Shown: positions 55,110-64,000 of the stretch, one piece after another
Layout of the letters: each line of letters opens with the position of its first letter
How positions within the stretch are numbered: position 1 is the stretch's first letter
Source of the DNA: Pseudo-nitzschia pungens
Lineage: Eukaryota > Bacillariophyta > Bacillariophyceae > Bacillariales > Bacillariaceae
Direction of reading: 5' to 3'
Assembly (NCBI GenBank): GCA_037355855.1
Contig: CM074766.1
Location: forward strand, 1,736,001-1,800,000
Length of the DNA stretch: 64,000 nt
Translations under genes and position numbers: made by a program
The notes under the pieces: generated by a model
Told to the model about the DNA's origin: nothing
Seen by the model: only the letters and a program-made list of their open reading frames with translations
Databases searched by the model: none

Positions 55110-57051
55110 GATGAGGGGTGAAGGGAAGGGTTATTGTTTGGCTTCGAATAATTGTTGTTATTGCTTGGATTTGATCTCCTTTGGTTTGTGAGCCATGAAA
55201 AAAAGTTGCCGGAAGGTCAGGAGGAATGAGGGCAACCATGAATCTGAATCGTCTTTTGACCAGATGTACTTCTGAGACGTTCCTCTTAAAAGAAGAACAC
55301 TTTTCCTATTTAACAAATGGACTTACGTGGCCTGTAGAGAGAATGACGAACGAAATTCAAGAAACAAATGATTAGGACAAGAAATGCTTTGGTGGTGAGT
55401 AGCAGATGACGGACGAAATTACTTAAGAGGGAATTCTTAGATTGAAGGATAGATTGCTTCCTTCGAAAGCTTTAGTGACGCAGGGACTTGCTACGCGATT
55501 TCTTTCATTGAAGCATTCTCTATTTAAGTGCCGATTCGGAATCTATGAATCGAAACTGTGACACACCTTAAAAAAATTGAATACGAATACAATCGTTAAG
55601 TAATGTTTGAATGATGTACTTGAAAATGCTTTTCAGGCTCCGCAGACGAAAAAAAACGTTCGTGAAATGCTCTGACAGAGACAAGAACTTCTTCAACGCA
55701 ATTTCAAATTCTGATCAACTGACTGAGAAACGAGCCGGTAGATTGTTCACTGTCACAGCAGATGGATCAAAAAAGCGAACATAATTGATTGGTGACTTCA
55801 CTGGAAAGAATGATGTACTTCAATATTCGCACAGACGAAAAAAAACGTTTTCGATTACGTAAAATTGTGAAGATTGATTCTTATTGCGATTGTTGGTGAG
55901 CATTAGTAATCTTTTTAATCTTAGTACTACTTGCACTCGTTGTACGGCCGGAACTGCTTGGTAGGTATTTACCATCTCAAAAAAGCTAAGGTGAACAACG
56001 AAGACCACGACAGACAATCATCATTGATCTGACTCGTGCCAGATCCGATGGCATCCGATATGCCATTTTCGGGTTCCCGGTCCGAAGATAAAAATTATTG
56101 TTGATACTAATGGTTTCGTGCACGTTCAATTCGTGCTTTTGTGAGGCGAGAAGTTGAAATTTCTATGACCCCCATTTTCAACAAAGTATTCATATCGCAT
56201 TATCAAAAAGAGTAAGATTAAAAGGCTACTTGTAGTATTTGTTTCAATCAAATTTTTTGTCAGCTCCACCTCATCTTTGCATCTTTTGTGGTTGTGGTAA
56301 GAATTTTGAGAGAGAAAACAAGTACTAGTTGCTATGATGACACAACACTCCTTTTGAGATTTAATTCAGGAGGATGCTGAGTCAATCTGATATGCCTATG
56401 CCAAATGTAGTTTACCTAACAACATGTGACAAAACGTACGAGAGTGAGCACCAAATACATGCCAGTGTTCATCCCAGAATATACTAGTACTAGTAGTACT
56501 AGTAGTACTACTACTACTAGTAGTAGTACTACTACTAGTAGTACTAGCACTGCTGCTGCTGGTGGTCATTTAATACTACTAGTAGCACACCACAGATAGG
56601 AGAAGAAGTGGATACTTTTTAAATCCGAACCTCACTTGCCAATAATTGAGATGATTGTTGACCTTATCAGAACAACTACTTTGAAGGGTAGCAGACCACT
56701 AACAATTTCACAAGAGATGATCATACTACCGTACTACCATCGTGGTTGGAAAATCGTTAGTTTCTTAGTTAGAGAATAATCAAGTTCTACTAGTAACTGT
56801 GCTCGTACATTTTGTAGAACTCGTAGAAGCACCGGTAATCTTAACTTACTCTCTCCGAATACGATACAGTACATTGTACTCACACAGCGAATCAATCAAA
56901 ATCAGCAACATCAAAAGTTGCCAATCTCAAATCGGTGCCAATCGGTGCAAGCTGTGAATACCAGTACAAGTACTCGTACTAACGTACTGTATGTAAACGT
57001 ACAAGTAGCTGTAAGCTCTAGTCGAAGATCGAATTTCTACGGTGAGACGGG
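55110..57051. other. 1.9 kb divergent gene-free region
   Basis: No gene supported. It contains an imperfect direct duplication (GAATGATGTACTT ... CAGACGAAAAAAAACGTT at 55608-55662 and 55807-55852) and the ACT/AGT microsatellite. GTAC-rich motifs occur at 56820-57010, just upstream of MTHFS. Confidence 0.55.
56482..56547. repeat. Mixed ACT/AGT trinucleotide microsatellite
   Basis: Alternating AGT and ACT blocks forming nested ACTAGT palindromes, as in the array at 10818-10947. A short GCTGCTGCTGGTGG run follows. Confidence 0.85.
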
Positions 57052-57966
57052 ATGACAGATGACATACTGCGGTTTGGTACAAATTTGATCAACATAACAT
57101 TCATGGCGACAATCCGAAAGCTGATAACATTGCGTTCCATCATTCAAATCACAACTACTCTTGGTTGGTTTCCACCGCGCTCTTCGATACCAAAAATTTT
57201 GCCATTGAACAGAGCGCCGTCGACGACGTCACGCGGCAACTCCCTACTACTACCTGTTCCATCCATACCCGAAGCAAATCATCGAACCATGTCGACTACA
57301 TCGACGGGCAATGCCGAACAACCCGATGGAGTTCGTCAGCAAAAACAGGAATTACGGAAAAAAATCAGATCTGCGATGAAAATCCTTACGATGGAAGACA
57401 TCGACGATCAATCGAGATCGGTTTGGACACGTGTGTTCGAATTGCCTATTTATCAGTCAGCAAAATCGGTTGGGCTATTTTTGTCAATGCCAATGGGTGA
57501 AATCAACACGGATCTGATATTACAGCATTGCGTTCAAAATAAAAAAGATATCTACGTACCGGAAGTTGGCAAAAATTTCGAACTCTGTGATATGGAACTT
57601 CGAAAAGTAATCTTAGACGGATCCCACTCTGGGGACAACATCGAAGGGATGTTTCACAAGACATGGCCCAAAAACAAGTGGAAAATTCCGGAACCACCCG
57701 CCGATATGCCAAATATCACGGCCAAGCCTGGTGACATCGACCTCATGATAGTCCCTGGCTTAGGTTTCGATAGAACAAGAAATCGACTCGGGCAAGGGAA
57801 AGGATACTACGATAGGTTTATTGCCAAAATGACAAAAGATGGCCAAAACCTTCCTCTGGTTGCCGTGGCACTAAAACCACAATTGGTTGAAGATGCTTTC
57901 ATTCCAGTGGCATCCTATGACCAGCAAATGGATATGGTCGTTTTGCCGGATGAAGTTATCGCATAG
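57052..57966 (+). CDS. MTHFS: 5-formyltetrahydrofolate cyclo-ligase (MTHFS)
   Basis: ATP-dependent conversion of 5-formyl-THF to 5,10-methenyl-THF in one-carbon metabolism. A single-exon gene of 304 residues. The catalytic domain starts near residue 93 (QQKQELRKKIRSAMKIL) and carries the family motifs SVGLFLSMPMGEINTDLIL, DIDLMIVPGLGFDRTRNRLG and QGKGYYDRF. The N-terminal extension of about 90 residues, with an in-frame ATG at residue 18 starting MATIRKLITLRSII, is basic and hydroxylated and fits a mitochondrial presequence. The gene converges on the next one with 69 bp between stops. Confidence 0.94.
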   Translation: MTDDILRFGTNLINITFMATIRKLITLRSIIQITTTLGWFPPRSSIPKILPLNRAPSTTSRGNSLLLPVPSIPEANHRTMSTTSTGNAEQPDGVRQQKQELRKKIRSAMKILTMEDIDDQSRSVWTRVFELPIYQSAKSVGLFLSMPMGEINTDLILQHCVQNKKDIYVPEVGKNFELCDMELRKVILDGSHSGDNIEGMFHKTWPKNKWKIPEPPADMPNITAKPGDIDLMIVPGLGFDRTRNRLGQGKGYYDRFIAKMTKDGQNLPLVAVALKPQLVEDAFIPVASYDQQMDMVVLPDEVIA

Positions 57967-58035
57967 GAAAAAACTGAGGAAGGAAATAAACAGGCCAATT
58001 ACACGTGCAGAGGATAGCGACCCTGGGTTGTTACA

Positions 58036-58986
58036 CTATTCAAAATCGTTGTTTTCTTCTCCGTACAGCTCGTTTCCAAATACCAAAGATGCCACCTGCC
58101 ACAGGTCTATTGCAAACGGTAGAACAACCGCCGTAGCTACTGCAGATGATGTATCTTCTGTGCTCTGAAGTATGATGCCACTCTCTGTGACTGAATTTGT
58201 TGACCCGCACAGTTTCATTTGTAGGATCGATGCAAGCTGCATTAGGGCTGATTTCGTGTCACACGCCACAGCCACTCCACCAAGGTGCAACAATTCGTCT
58301 TCCTTTTGCTCGTTGCTGGAGCTTTCTTTCATTGGCAACACCAAACCACTCGTTTCGGGTGACGAATCCCACATACCCACTAGACAGGACGTTGATGCTA
58401 TATCCAAGAATTTCCCTACAGCATCAATCCTCAACGATTCAACTTGTTCCTCTGTATTTTCTTCCTCTTTGCCAAGCAACAACCACTTGCCATTAGATAT
58501 CATTTCGATTGCCTGCATCGGATCATCAACAGGCATTATCGCATCGCTCGGTGCCAATCTGAGGCTTCCAAATGGGGTCGATAAACCTTGACTGGATGAC
58601 AAAAATATATCATCTGTTTCGGACGACTGGTACAGAATCTGAGAAGTAGTCAGGTACATGTCGTTGAAATCCACGAGGTTTTGAAACACTCGCTCCGACA
58701 GCAAAATTCGGTCCACGAACGACGATGCTCCGATTTGTTCTTCGAGTTGTTCGATCGCGGATTTCGGATGGATAGCGGTGCGCCGGAGGTCGAGCCAGAG
58801 TTCGGTCTCTTTCTGAGGAATTAATTCATCTGCGAGAACGGCCTGCAGATCTTGGGAAGAAATCTCCGCCTGTATTGGCGATTGTGCCCGTCTCCCGTTC
58901 GTTTTGGAACGCTGCGAAATCGCGTCGCGAACGAAACCAAGTGAGAGAGATGGGATGCAAAGCGCCAATAATACTGAGCGGACCAT
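58036..58986 (-). CDS. Hypothetical plastid-targeted protein
   Basis: A 316-residue single-exon gene. The leader MVRSVLLALCIPSLSLGFVRD has a signal peptide followed by a Phe at the predicted cleavage site and a basic Ser-rich transit stretch, the diatom plastid import pattern. The mature part is acidic, with hydrophobic patches (GKFLDIASTSCLVGMWDSS, HLGGVAVACDTKSALMQLAS, TAVVLPFAIDLWQVASLVFG). No known domain recognised. Confidence 0.72.
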   Translation of the reverse strand: MVRSVLLALCIPSLSLGFVRDAISQRSKTNGRRAQSPIQAEISSQDLQAVLADELIPQKETELWLDLRRTAIHPKSAIEQLEEQIGASSFVDRILLSERVFQNLVDFNDMYLTTSQILYQSSETDDIFLSSSQGLSTPFGSLRLAPSDAIMPVDDPMQAIEMISNGKWLLLGKEEENTEEQVESLRIDAVGKFLDIASTSCLVGMWDSSPETSGLVLPMKESSSNEQKEDELLHLGGVAVACDTKSALMQLASILQMKLCGSTNSVTESGIILQSTEDTSSAVATAVVLPFAIDLWQVASLVFGNELYGEENNDFE

Positions 58987-59590
58987 GATTTGACTTTTCG
59001 TTCACCGACCGGCTGACGGAAACCCGATGAAATCTATTGTTCCCGAGCTGAACCACGATTCCTATTGTTTACGTCGACGAAGATCAAAGGTTTTGACAGA
59101 GGAAATGCTGAAATCGACAGAACTTTTTCGCATCGCGTACGTATCGGCGCATCGGCAGGAACTGGTCGCACTTTTGATGCGTAAGATCTTACGAAGTCTC
59201 TTACGAGTAATAACCTTAACGTAAGATTGCGCGAACTCCGCTGAAGTCTCTGTCTCAAAATCAGAAAAGACAGAAAGCAGAACGCACGCCTAAACGCATC
59301 GACTCGTAGCCTGAATAGATATGAAGAATACCATGGACTAAAACTCGACTGGTGTCGGTTGTCGGCAGGATGATATCGGCAATTTCTAGTTAAATTAGTT
59401 AGTGCACCATCTATCTACCTTTAAAAGCTTCCCGAACACCGAACCATGGTCCAGTACAAGCTCTTTGTCAATTGTCAATCTGAACATCATCATCGCTTGC
59501 TTCTAGTATCAAGCAGGATCACAGATTACATTGCCCGCATTTCCTATAACTGAAATTCCGTACGACATCGAAGCAATTTGGTGGAAGCTC
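58987..59590. other. Divergent intergenic region
   Basis: Contains GTAAGATCTTAC and CTTACGAGTAATAACC motifs at 59180-59226. A short upstream open frame starts at 59445, ahead of the TMEM222-like gene, in a different frame. Confidence 0.5.
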
Positions 59591-60289
59591 ATGAGTGCCA
59601 AGGACCAAATCGATAGTAGTGATAACACAGTTGCCAGTGACAGCATCAACGACCTCAATCATTTGCCATCCGTTGCAACTCCCGGGGAAGAACAAGGAAC
59701 AAGCATCATGGCAGCTGAAAGTGCGTATTGCGACGTGGAGCGAAACGCAACCCACCTGCAACAAGATTCATTGACTCCGTCCTCCTCCTCCGAGGACCAC
59801 GTTTTGTCGTTTTCCATTTTGTGGTCTCCTCTCCACCCGATCACCGCAATCTTCCCATTCATCGGGCACATGGGGATCGCCGACAGCCGGGGTCACGCGC
59901 ACGATTTCCGGGGACCCTACTATGTGGGCACGGACGGTTCCCGACCCCTGCCACGAATGGCGTTTGGAAGGCCCACCCGATACCTCAAAATAGACGTCGT
60001 CGGCGAGCTTCCGGGAGGACCGGAACGATGGGACGAAGCGATATTGCAAGCCGACGGAATCTATCGACATCGCATGCACAACCTCTTTTGCGACAATTGC
60101 CACAGTCACGTGGCAAGGGCTCTCAACATTATGGAATACCAGGGGCGGCACGATTGGAACATGGTCAAGCTGTGTTTTTTGGTGTTTTTCAAGGGATCCT
60201 TTGTGAATTATCGATCATGGGTCGCTCAATTTCTTCCCTTTCTTCTATTTGTATTGTTATTTCTGCTATTGTCGGGAAAATTGTTCTGA
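59591..60289 (+). CDS. TMEM222/RTE1 family membrane protein
   Basis: A 232-residue single-exon gene. The family includes human TMEM222 and plant RTE1, which modulates the ethylene receptor at the Golgi/ER. Diagnostic motifs are all present: FPFIGHMGIADSRGHAHDF, GPYYVGTD, MAFGRPTRYL, and the hallmark RMHNLFCDNCHSHVARALN. The C-terminus has a strong hydrophobic span (FLPFLLFVLLFLLLSGKLF). ATG 59591 is the first in frame; upstream in-frame codons have no ATG. The molecular role in algae is unknown. Confidence 0.9.
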   Translation: MSAKDQIDSSDNTVASDSINDLNHLPSVATPGEEQGTSIMAAESAYCDVERNATHLQQDSLTPSSSSEDHVLSFSILWSPLHPITAIFPFIGHMGIADSRGHAHDFRGPYYVGTDGSRPLPRMAFGRPTRYLKIDVVGELPGGPERWDEAILQADGIYRHRMHNLFCDNCHSHVARALNIMEYQGRHDWNMVKLCFLVFFKGSFVNYRSWVAQFLPFLLFVLLFLLLSGKLF

Positions 60290-60502
60290 TTGAGCATATG
60301 GATGGATAGGACGGATCGATTGTCCTTCAAGCCTGACTCGTAGCAATGCGTGACAAGACGCCTGATACAAACAAACACTTATTCTCCTGAACATGAAATC
60401 CCTCTATACCCACTTTTGTTTGCTTGGATGAATGCAACAAATTGCATTATTGATTCAATCGTCTATTACGTATTATTTCAACCTATTTGCAAACTAGTTG
60501 TT

Positions 60503-63006
60503 TCAGTCACTGTCTTCGTCCGATGATGATTGTTCGTCTGTAGCCTTACTCGATGCCTCTTTTTTCGATTTCGAAAGCCCGAACAATTGTTCATCATATT
60601 GCTCTTTGGTGATCTTCTTGCGGCGCAGTTTCTTGTACAGTCGCTCTTCTTTCGCCAAGTCCTCCCATTCGTCCACAATCTGAGCGTTGCGGCCTCGTTT
60701 CTTGTCGGGATTGCGACCTTTTTCGATTGCCACCTGGCGACGTTCTTTCTGGCGTCGGATTTGTTCGGCTTTGCGCTGCTCCGCTTTGATTTGCTTCGCA
60801 TTTTTGCCACCAGCAGCCAACTCGGCAGCAAGACGCTTTTGCCGAGCGGCTTCTCTTGGTTTGTCCAAGAAAGGGATTGCGTAAATGTCCACTTCGGGAC
60901 CGGCAGGCGCAAAATGTTTCAGTTTGCCATTGCATTCCCGAAGCTCCGGCATTTTGGGAAGCCTCAACAAGCAAAAGGAAGTAGCAAGATGACCGAGATC
61001 AAGCGACGCAAATCTGAATTCAAAGCAAAAAAGCGAAGCAAGTGATGTTAGAGCACTGGGTTACTGTCCCATCCTTTTTCAACGTCGTATGGCAGTGAGT
61101 TTCGCCCGGAAAGGACTACTGATTCCTTTCTTATAATTGTTCTCGCATCATAGAACAATTCGGTTGCATCATTGAAAACTACTGTACTATTCTTGGATGC
61201 CCCTCTCCATTTTAGAGTGGAACAACACAAAAAGTCGACATCTTCTAGCAGCCAAACAGCTATCTCTGCCATTATCCTGCCTGGTCACGTGATGCGTTCT
61301 ACTACTCACCGAAAAATAAACCCACAAACGTGCTCCTTGTAGCCACGAATATACGACGTGAAAGCCTTGGTTCCTTTCTCAAGATAGTCTCGATCTTTCA
61401 AAACTAGACCTCTGATTTTAGGAAGAAAATTTGGAATATTGTCAGACGAGTCGCTTGTCGAAGAATCATCATCTTCTACATCGCCACAGCATGCTTCTGT
61501 TTCGGGCAATTCGTGTAAAGGCACCTGTCGATTCGATAGCAGATCTACGTAGGATTCTTCTTTGTCGGTTAAGAGAAGCAAACTGCTTCCCTGACGACCA
61601 GCCCGGGCAGACCTTCCCACCCGATGGACGAATTGAGACGGATCTTGCGGTGCATCCACCTGCACTACCCAATCAATATCGGAGACGTCTAATCCCCGCG
61701 CCGCCACATCCGTCGCGAACAGAGCCCCTCCGGTTTTGCTCTCCCTGAAACGCTCCATGGCCTTTTCTCTGCGCTTTTGCACCAATTTTCCGTGCAAGAG
61801 TTCGATGGTCAAACCATCTTTAGCATCATCAGCGTCGTTTCCGGTCTTCTTGCTTTGTTTTTTGCTATGGGTGTTGTCTAACAGGCGTTGCAATGCGCTG
61901 CCATAAAAGTCGACGCAAGCACAAGTCAAAAAAAAGACTATCGTCTTTTCGTGACGATGGCTCTGGAGGAACGCCACCAGTCGACTTATCTTTTCTTCCA
62001 ATTTCGTCACCAAGTAATAGTTCGTCAATGTAGTGGGCGTGTACGTCGAGGACGACGATTCCGATTGTTTGCTACTCTTTTTCTCTGTTGTATTCTTGGA
62101 ATCCGATGCGGAGACCAGCGAATCGTCTTTCGGAGTAGCTGGAGCTGCTGCTACCTGCACATTGATTAGAACCGGGTTTCGCATACCTGCCCTTTGCAAC
62201 AACGGTTTGATAGATTTATTGCTGGTAAATGTAGTAGTTGCGCTGAAGATTCCGGTTCGTCTCATTTTCGGTAAGCGGTTCAGAATGGTTGCGATGGTTG
62301 GGTCCATGACGGTTTTCCCAAACAGCAAAACATCGGCCTCGTCGAGAATCAGAATATCCAACTCCGACACGTCCAAAACATTGTAGCGGGTCAAGACATC
62401 TTCCATGCGCCCCGGTGTTCCGATGATGATATCGTTTCCCTCCCGATGGAAATTTTTGAGATCCTCTGTCACGGGTCGATGATTGACACCACTGGACTTG
62501 CCAGCATTTCCACCACCTACCAATCGCAACGGAGGTGTCATGTCTAGGAACTTACAGAGCTCGGCACAAACCGTCCAGGTTTGGAGGGCCAACTCTCTCG
62601 TGGGTGACAGTATCAAGGCACCGATCTGATGCTTCGACAGAGGAATGGCTCTCTTCCGTATTCTTTCAACCGTTGGCAAGAGGAAAGCAAGCGTTTTCCC
62701 GGACCCCGTTACGGCTTGCACCGCCACATCTTTGTTTTGTAAAAAAAGTGGAATGGTAGCTGCTTGAACAGGCGTCATGGTATGGAAATTCTTGGAATCA
62801 AGAAAGTCTAGAATTCCCTGCGCAAGAGGAGGTTGTATGCTCCGAAAGGATCCGGCTCTTGACTGCTGTTGCTCATCTTTCTGCGCCGACTTTTTTTTCT
62901 TTGACTTTTTCCGTTTTCGTTTGGCTTCCGACGCCCGTGACGACGATGTGTCCTGTGGTGTTTCCTCCATTTCCGTCTCTGTCGATTTGCTTTTCGATTT
63001 TCCCAT
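60503..63006 (-). CDS. SPB4: DEAD-box ATP-dependent RNA helicase Spb4/DDX55
   Basis: A nucleolar helicase needed for 60S ribosomal subunit maturation. Exons are 63006-61310 and 61013-60503 (735 residues); the 296 bp intron falls inside the signature YIRGYKEHVCGFIFR / FASLDLGHLATSFCLLRLPK, and splicing restores it exactly. Helicase motifs are AVTGSGKT (I), PTRELA (Ia), GTPGR (Ib), LDEADVLL (II), SAT (III), ATDVAARGLD (V) and HRVGRSARAGR (VI). Before the Q motif there is a Lys-rich nucleolar-type N-terminus. A Ser/Lys-rich insertion sits between the two RecA lobes. The C-terminus LPKMPELRECNGK and basic coil are typical of Spb4. Confidence 0.95.
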
Positions 63007-63773
63007 GCTTGCAATTTCTATACAACTTAGTTATTTCTAAGATCGTGTCTTCGATCTTCGATAGCTTTTCTCCAATTGATCTTGAAGGTTACAGAGATGG
63101 AATTACTAGCGGAGGCAAAGGTGATGAGTTTCTCACGGGAGCTGAAAGATCAAGTTGGGAAGCAAGGCTCACCTTTTTTTCCCTCTTTTTCCGAAAAATT
63201 CGAAATGAATACAATGGTTGGCTTTCACACTCGTGACTGAATGCAATTGTGTCATGAAAGCCGGGGTCTGCCCGCTCGCCATTTTTGGGATTCAATTCAT
63301 TTATTTTGGTTTTTACGTAGGATTACACGCAGCATTTTCTTTACTGTGAGCGTAAGTAAGTTACCGTAAAAACCTTACCCGTAACGCCAAAAATTATGGA
63401 ATCCAAAGTTTCAGTCACAGTCCAGAACTGTAGGTGATGGGGTACAATCGGTTGCAATGGAGGCCCGGCGATATTCCACATGCCACTTCATACCATACTT
63501 GCACAAAGCACCACTGCAATCGCAAGATGCTACCATCTTCTCATCGGTTTACTGGATTGAATTAGACAGCTCTATCAGCTACAACGTCGTCGCAACAAGC
63601 ACCAAGGCTCGAACTAACTTCTTATCAGCAATCTCAAGCAAGCATGGAGTGAACAACACAGCAGAATCGGAGTCTACTTGGTGGTTTTTGGTTTTCAACA
63701 TCGGATCTATTCGGCGTCTCTGCTTCCATCCTTCCCGTTTTCTTTTCGACCTGTGCTATGGTGTAAGGTCAAC
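63007..63773. other. Divergent intergenic region
   Basis: Short motifs GTAAGTAAGTTACCGTAA lie at 63350-63370. An open frame at 63457-63777 has no recognisable feature and overlaps the start of the next gene in another frame. Confidence 0.5.
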
Positions 63774-64000
63774 ATGAATTGCTTTCGGATGAAACCAGTG
63801 AAAAAGAGAACATCCAGTTCCTTGCCGGTGGAGTTTTCGTCTGAAAACGATGATTCTGTCGAGCAGAATCAAGAACCGTCGACATCGACATCGACATCGA
63901 CGACCTTGCTTCCACGCCGCTGCACCTCCGTCGTATATGCGATGATCTATTTTCTTTGCATGATTGTCGTCGATTTTACGATCGAGGGGACCCAAAATGC
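63774..64000 (+). CDS. Partial type II membrane protein, cut by the window edge
   Basis: From ATG 63774 a frame stays open to the last base (75 complete codons). It encodes a basic N-terminus (MKPVKKRTSSSLPVEF), an acidic part, a short Ser-Thr repeat coded by CATCGA units, and then one hydrophobic span (SVVYAMIYFLCMIVVDFTI). This looks like the signal anchor of a Golgi-type II protein such as a glycosyl- or sulfotransferase, but the catalytic part lies outside the window. Confidence 0.5.
   Translation, partial: MNCFRMKPVKKRTSSSLPVEFSSENDDSVEQNQEPSTSTSTSTTLLPRRCTSVVYAMIYFLCMIVVDFTIEGTQN

Noticed and set aside
61048..61272. 74-codon minus-strand frame between the two helicase exons
   Set aside because: It lies within the 296 bp intron of the Spb4 gene, and splicing around it restores the conserved sequence exactly.

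Overview
The window reads as nuclear DNA of a photosynthetic stramenopile, most likely a raphid pennate diatom. The reasons are short spliceosomal GT-AG introns (about 80 to 220 bp, a few of 300 to 410 bp), signal-peptide-plus-transit leaders with a Phe at the cleavage site (the diatom plastid import signature) on at least two proteins, and a mix of conserved eukaryotic core genes with lineage-specific secreted proteins. The exact genus is an inference and cannot be fixed from the sequence alone.

Layout. 1-9.4 kb: a repeat-rich hypothetical gene, a plastid-type Obg GTPase and a secreted GH78 alpha-L-rhamnosidase. 9.4-15.2 kb: a GET1/WRB tail-anchor insertase subunit, an opine-dehydrogenase-family enzyme, a P-loop kinase-like protein and a small membrane protein. 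16-30 kb: TRAPPC5, a hypothetical protein, a type II sulfotransferase-like protein, an aldehyde dehydrogenase, V-ATPase subunit E, a PH-domain membrane protein and a heat-shock-factor-type regulator. 32-33.7 kb: a Gln-rich two-span membrane protein. 34.9-40.9 kb is the mobile section: a MITE-like element with 43-44 bp inverted ends sits against a 5'-truncated homoserine dehydrogenase, followed by a complete 4,504 bp Tc1/mariner-IS630-type transposon (36413-40916). 41.6-64 kb: a bestrophin-type channel, two head-to-head Cys-rich secreted membrane proteins, a CRAL-TRIO protein, an F-box/Sel1-repeat protein, a PAS protein, MTHFS, a plastid-targeted hypothetical, a TMEM222/RTE1 protein, the Spb4/DDX55 RNA helicase, and the start of a gene cut by the right edge.

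The most notable system is the transposon. Its two 190 bp terminal inverted repeats are identical base for base and are flanked by TA. It carries an intact DDE transposase (D180, D284, E323; 38 residues between the last two) and, convergently, an intact 600-residue Cys-rich protein of unknown function. That second gene is not part of a normal Tc1/mariner element. Identical ends and open frames indicate a very recent insertion.

Two other patterns cut across the window. Three otherwise good genes (61-2787, 49149-50262, 51733-52666) are each broken by exactly one extra base. Gene-free DNA is also saturated with short variants of GTAAGGTTAC, which are almost absent from exons. Intron positions were deduced by hand from splice signals, reading phase and family alignment; all exon sums are multiples of three once the three one-base breaks are allowed for.
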